From positions 186,001 through 250,000 of the forward strand of contig NZ_JAUQON010000005.1 of the NCBI RefSeq assembly GCF_030580955.1: DNA of 64,000 nucleotides, read 5' to 3'. This DNA comes from Hymenobacter convexus. GTDB lineage: Bacteria > Bacteroidota > Bacteroidia > Cytophagales > Hymenobacteraceae. This document shows, one piece after another, positions 61,892 to 64,000 of this stretch. Made by a program: the position numbers and the translations under genes. The first letter of the stretch is position 1. Each line of letters begins with the position of its first letter. Under the pieces are notes generated by a model, which did no database searches, was not told the DNA's origin, and saw only the letters and a program-made list of their open reading frames with translations.

Positions 61892-61907
61892 CCTGATTGT
61901 CGTCATG
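61892..61907 (-). promoter_or_regulatory. Putative FNR/CRP-type operator of the second BON-usp unit
   Basis: CCTGATTGTCGTCATG has the TGA-N6-TCA core and one good outer half. On the minus strand GAAATTTA (61848-61841), a -7-like element with one change, starts 51.5 bases from the centre. The 61788-62375 gap is otherwise non-coding, with an A/T-rich stretch (62160-62230). Confidence 0.5.
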
Positions 61908-62375
61908 TCGTGGCCGTTCCGGCTCCAGCGGCCAGCCCCGGCGGCCTTCGCGCGCTTGCTTCAACCGCGGGCGACCTTGCTGGGGGCGATAACCAACCCG
62001 GGGGACGTGTAGCGCCGCCTGAAGTGCCGGGGCCGGCATACCGCTGGTAAATGCCGGGGAAGCTGGTACGAGGGTAGCTGGGCAGGCAGGCAATGCGGAT
62101 ATAAAACGCAAAGCCTATATTGCAATTGCACTGGGACACCGATTGCTTTTCCGAAACAGCGTAATTGATAGCCAGAAACAGTACTTTTTTATTTAAAAAT
62201 TATAATAATAGGATTTTTTTGCGATAATCTGAACCTTGCTATACATGACTTGGTTGGGGGACCGACGACAAGTAGTGGGTCGTGGTGAGCAGTTAGAGAA
62301 GAGTAGTGTGTAGAGGAGTAAGTGCAGTAGAACTACGCAATGGTGCGTGAAGTTGAACCCCCCAAACGTGTTTGT

Positions 62376-62846
62376 ATGAAGAAAGTAACCCTGATGTTGG
62401 GCCTGGCGGCTGCCGTATGCGGTTTGCCCGCCTGCCAGAAAGACCTCGAAGAAACCCCCACCCCCCAAAGCGTAGCCGCCAACGCCACCCGCTCCGAGCA
62501 GCTGGCCGCCAGCAACTGGCGCCAGACCGGCCTGACGGTAAGCACCGTTAGCGGCGGCAAAACCGTGTCGGCCGACTTGTTTTCGCACGTCAGCGCCGGC
62601 ACGCTCGACCAATCGGTCACCTTCCAGGCCGATGGCGTGTATACGGCGCTGAAAGGCGGCACCAATAACCCACTGGTGGGCCGTTGGCAGCTCAATTCGT
62701 CCAGCGACTCCGTTACGGTGACCCTGCCCGGCCAGGTCCGCCGGCTGGCCGTCACCGAACTCACGCCGGCCAGCCTGCGCCTGAGCTTCACCGACGCGGC
62801 CGTGAACGGCAGCGTCTCAACCTACACTTCGGTGTATTCCCACTAA
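62376..62846 (+). CDS. Small lipoprotein, lipocalin-like
   Basis: 156 residues from the ATG at 62376. Signal peptide with lipobox LPAC, then a beta-rich body with ASNWRQTGLTV, VTFQADGVYTAL, LVGRWQLNSSSDSVTVTL and AVTELTPASLRLSFT, the arrangement of the Bacteroidota lipocalin-like (DUF4923/PF13648) proteins. Ligand unknown. Preceded by an A/T-rich promoter region and followed by a strong terminator. Confidence 0.8.
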   Translation: MKKVTLMLGLAAAVCGLPACQKDLEETPTPQSVAANATRSEQLAASNWRQTGLTVSTVSGGKTVSADLFSHVSAGTLDQSVTFQADGVYTALKGGTNNPLVGRWQLNSSSDSVTVTLPGQVRRLAVTELTPASLRLSFTDAAVNGSVSTYTSVYSH

Positions 62847-62866
62847 GCAATACCCTCCCCACTGTT

Positions 62867-62913
62867 CGCCAACAAAAAGGCCCGGCTATGCAAGCCGGGC
62901 CTTTTTGTTGGCG
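62867..62913 (+). terminator. Strong rho-independent terminator
   Basis: Perfect 21-base arms (62867-62887, 62893-62913) with core GGCCCGGCT and flanking A5/T5 tracts. The region 62914-63191 that follows contains no gene I can recognise. Confidence 0.93.
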
Positions 62914-63191
62914 AATGAACCCGGCTGAGGAGCGGGCGGCCCAATTTAGTATTAGATTTTCTATATGTTTGGCTAACGCCGGGGCTGCTTCGGATAGTAA
63001 AATGCGCCATTCGCTAAGATTGGATAGAACTACGGATATTTAAAATTTAACTTTAATCATACGACGACATAAGCTGGTCGCTAGTTCCAGCCCCGAATTA
63101 GGCCTTTGCGGGCCACTGTGAGCCACCAGGGCTTGTTGCGGACGGCTGGGCCAGGGGCACAACCCGTTTCCACTTTTTCATCGGCTACAAT

Positions 63192-63425
63192 ATGGCACTT
63201 GCTTTTCTTCGTTCCTCGCTCCAAGTCAACTTACCGGCCCCCCACCAGTCGCCGGAAGAAGCCGCGGCCTACGCCCGGCGCCTGCACGAAATCGAAACCA
63301 AGCTACTCTGCCGGGCCTTTGGCGGCCGGGCCGTATTGCCCAGCGACTACGAGCTATTGCAGCGCTACCTCAACGGCGAGTTGTCCCGCGACGAAGCCTT
63401 CCGGGAGTTCTATCAAGTGGCCTGA
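63192..63425 (+). CDS. Small hypothetical protein
   Basis: 77 residues, MALAFLRSSLQVNLPAPHQS then EEAAAYARRLHEIETKLLCRAFGG and YELLQRYLNGELSRDEAFREFYQVA (in parts). The C-terminal Y-x-x-G-x-L-s-x-D-E-a pattern vaguely recalls VbhA-type antitoxin helices, but no toxin gene is adjacent and the match is too weak to use. Ends 120 bases before the regulator gene. Confidence 0.5.
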   Translation: MALAFLRSSLQVNLPAPHQSPEEAAAYARRLHEIETKLLCRAFGGRAVLPSDYELLQRYLNGELSRDEAFREFYQVA

Positions 63426-63545
63426 GGCGGCCGGCCCGCCGGGCGCAGGCGCCTGGCCGGGGTAAGGCTGCAAATAGGCTATTGAGTTATCAGGCTGTCT
63501 GTTTTCTCAGGCAGCTGCTTTACTTCATTTTTTAGGCTTTTGGCT

Positions 63546-64000
63546 ATGAACCGATTCGTACCTCCGCAATGCCAGGGCTGCCCCAGCCAGCACAACTCGC
63601 TGCTCCGCTGCTGCGCCGACGCCGACCTGGAAATGATTTCGCTGGGCAAAACCAGCCAGCAGTACGCCGCCGGGCAGGTGATTTTCCGCGAAGGCAGCCG
63701 CTCGCTGGGCCTGTACTGCGTGCACGACGGCAAAATCAAGGTCACCAAAACCGGCGGCGACGGCAAAGAGCAGATTATCCGGCTGGCCAGGAACGGCGAC
63801 ACCCTCGGCTACCGCGGGCTGGTGACGGGCACGCCGCACTCGGCCTCGGCGGTGGCGCTCGACGACTGCACCGTGTGCCTGGTGCCGAAGCAGGACTTTT
63901 TTCAGCAGTTGAACACCAACGCCAATTTTTCCGGTGCCCTCATTCAACTGCTGGCCACGGTGCTCAGCGAGGCCGAAGCCCGCATGCTGCACCTGGCCTA
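63546..64000 (+). CDS. Crp/Fnr family transcriptional regulator, N-terminal part (cut by window edge)
   Basis: 151 residues are visible; the winged helix lies beyond the window. Cysteines at 9 and 12 (CQGC), 22 and 23, plus Cys111 (in DDCTVCLVPKQDF, equivalent to FNR Cys122 in ...VCEIPF) fit the pattern of an FNR-type [4Fe-4S] oxygen sensor, followed by a cyclic-nucleotide-like beta roll (YAAGQVIFREGS, LYCVHDGKIKV). It is the only intact Crp/Fnr gene in the window and the best candidate for binding the palindromes described here. Whether it senses O2, NO or something else is inference. Confidence 0.85.
   Translation, partial: MNRFVPPQCQGCPSQHNSLLRCCADADLEMISLGKTSQQYAAGQVIFREGSRSLGLYCVHDGKIKVTKTGGDGKEQIIRLARNGDTLGYRGLVTGTPHSASAVALDDCTVCLVPKQDFFQQLNTNANFSGALIQLLATVLSEAEARMLHLA

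Noticed and set aside
61879..61898. AATCAGG-TTAGCG-CCTGATT palindrome
   Set aside because: It has the two half-sites in the opposite order to the other sites and no -7 box at the common distance. I used the overlapping 61892-61907 site, which gives the 51.5-bp spacing.
63479..63511. Search for an autoregulatory palindrome in front of the Crp/Fnr gene
   Set aside because: TCAGG half-sites occur (63490-63494, 63507-63511), but neither has a TGA at the required N6 distance.

Overview
The window looks like chromosomal DNA from a high-GC member of the Bacteroidota, most likely Hymenobacter or a close relative. The evidence is Bacteroidota-type promoters (TAnnTTTG, sometimes almost touching the start codon), a secreted beta-propeller protein with a type IX secretion sorting domain, a response-regulator/Crp fusion gene (here decayed), DUF885 and PepSY-like families, and many long palindromic intergenic repeats. 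The genus is inferred from style and not proven. I saw no rRNA, tRNA, CRISPR array, transposase or prophage gene.

Left part (1-18.1 kb) is ordinary housekeeping and accessory content: a cut-off aldo/keto reductase, a lipoprotein, an esterase, aspartate ammonia-lyase, a DUF885 lipoprotein, a thioredoxin-like protein, a YdcF-type membrane protein, a divergent HxlR/SDR locus, an aldehyde dehydrogenase, an ECF sigma/anti-sigma pair, a stand-alone H-NOX protein, an AhpD-like protein with a rhodanese lipoprotein, and three membrane or sugar glycosyltransferases.

Right part (18.2-64 kb) is the remarkable one. It holds eight universal stress proteins, two six-BON-domain proteins, three different cation P-type ATPases, D-lactate dehydrogenase, Zn-alcohol dehydrogenase, a PfkB-type phosphofructokinase, PEP synthase, HemF, a truncated-haemoglobin-like protein, a phosphoribosyltransferase next to remnants of a dienelactone hydrolase and an erythromycin esterase, a beta-CASP metallo-hydrolase, an L,D-transpeptidase, Mla-type lipid transport genes, and (cut by the window edge) a Crp/Fnr regulator whose cysteines fit an FNR-like Fe-S sensor. 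The gene list resembles the DosR dormancy regulon of mycobacteria and the Anr/FNR low-oxygen regulons of proteobacteria.

I found a 16-bp palindrome, C(C/A)TGAT-N4-ATCAGG with variants, in front of most of these transcription units (19143, 27739, 35098, 44803, 49630, 52845, 61892). In six of the seven its centre lies 51.5-52.5 bp from a (T/G)AnnTTTG-like -7 element, a class-I activator geometry, which ties the scattered units into one putative oxygen/redox regulon. The proposed units are: usp (minus) and MBL hydrolase (plus) at 19 kb; small protein-BON-small protein-usp-usp-usp, perhaps with an ATPase, at 27.7-35 kb; ppsA; hemF-pfkB-adh-usp (minus) at 44.6-40.6 kb; globin-usp (minus) at 49.4-48.1 kb; usp-PepSY-mgtA at 53-57 kb; and small protein-BON-usp-hypothetical-mlaE paralogue (minus) at 61.8-58.1 kb.

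Other features are nine long hairpin-forming intergenic repeats in several sequence classes with compensatory arm changes, a 7-bp tandem repeat directly in front of mlaD, and two clear gene-decay sites (44.8-45.5 kb and 50.3-50.7 kb).
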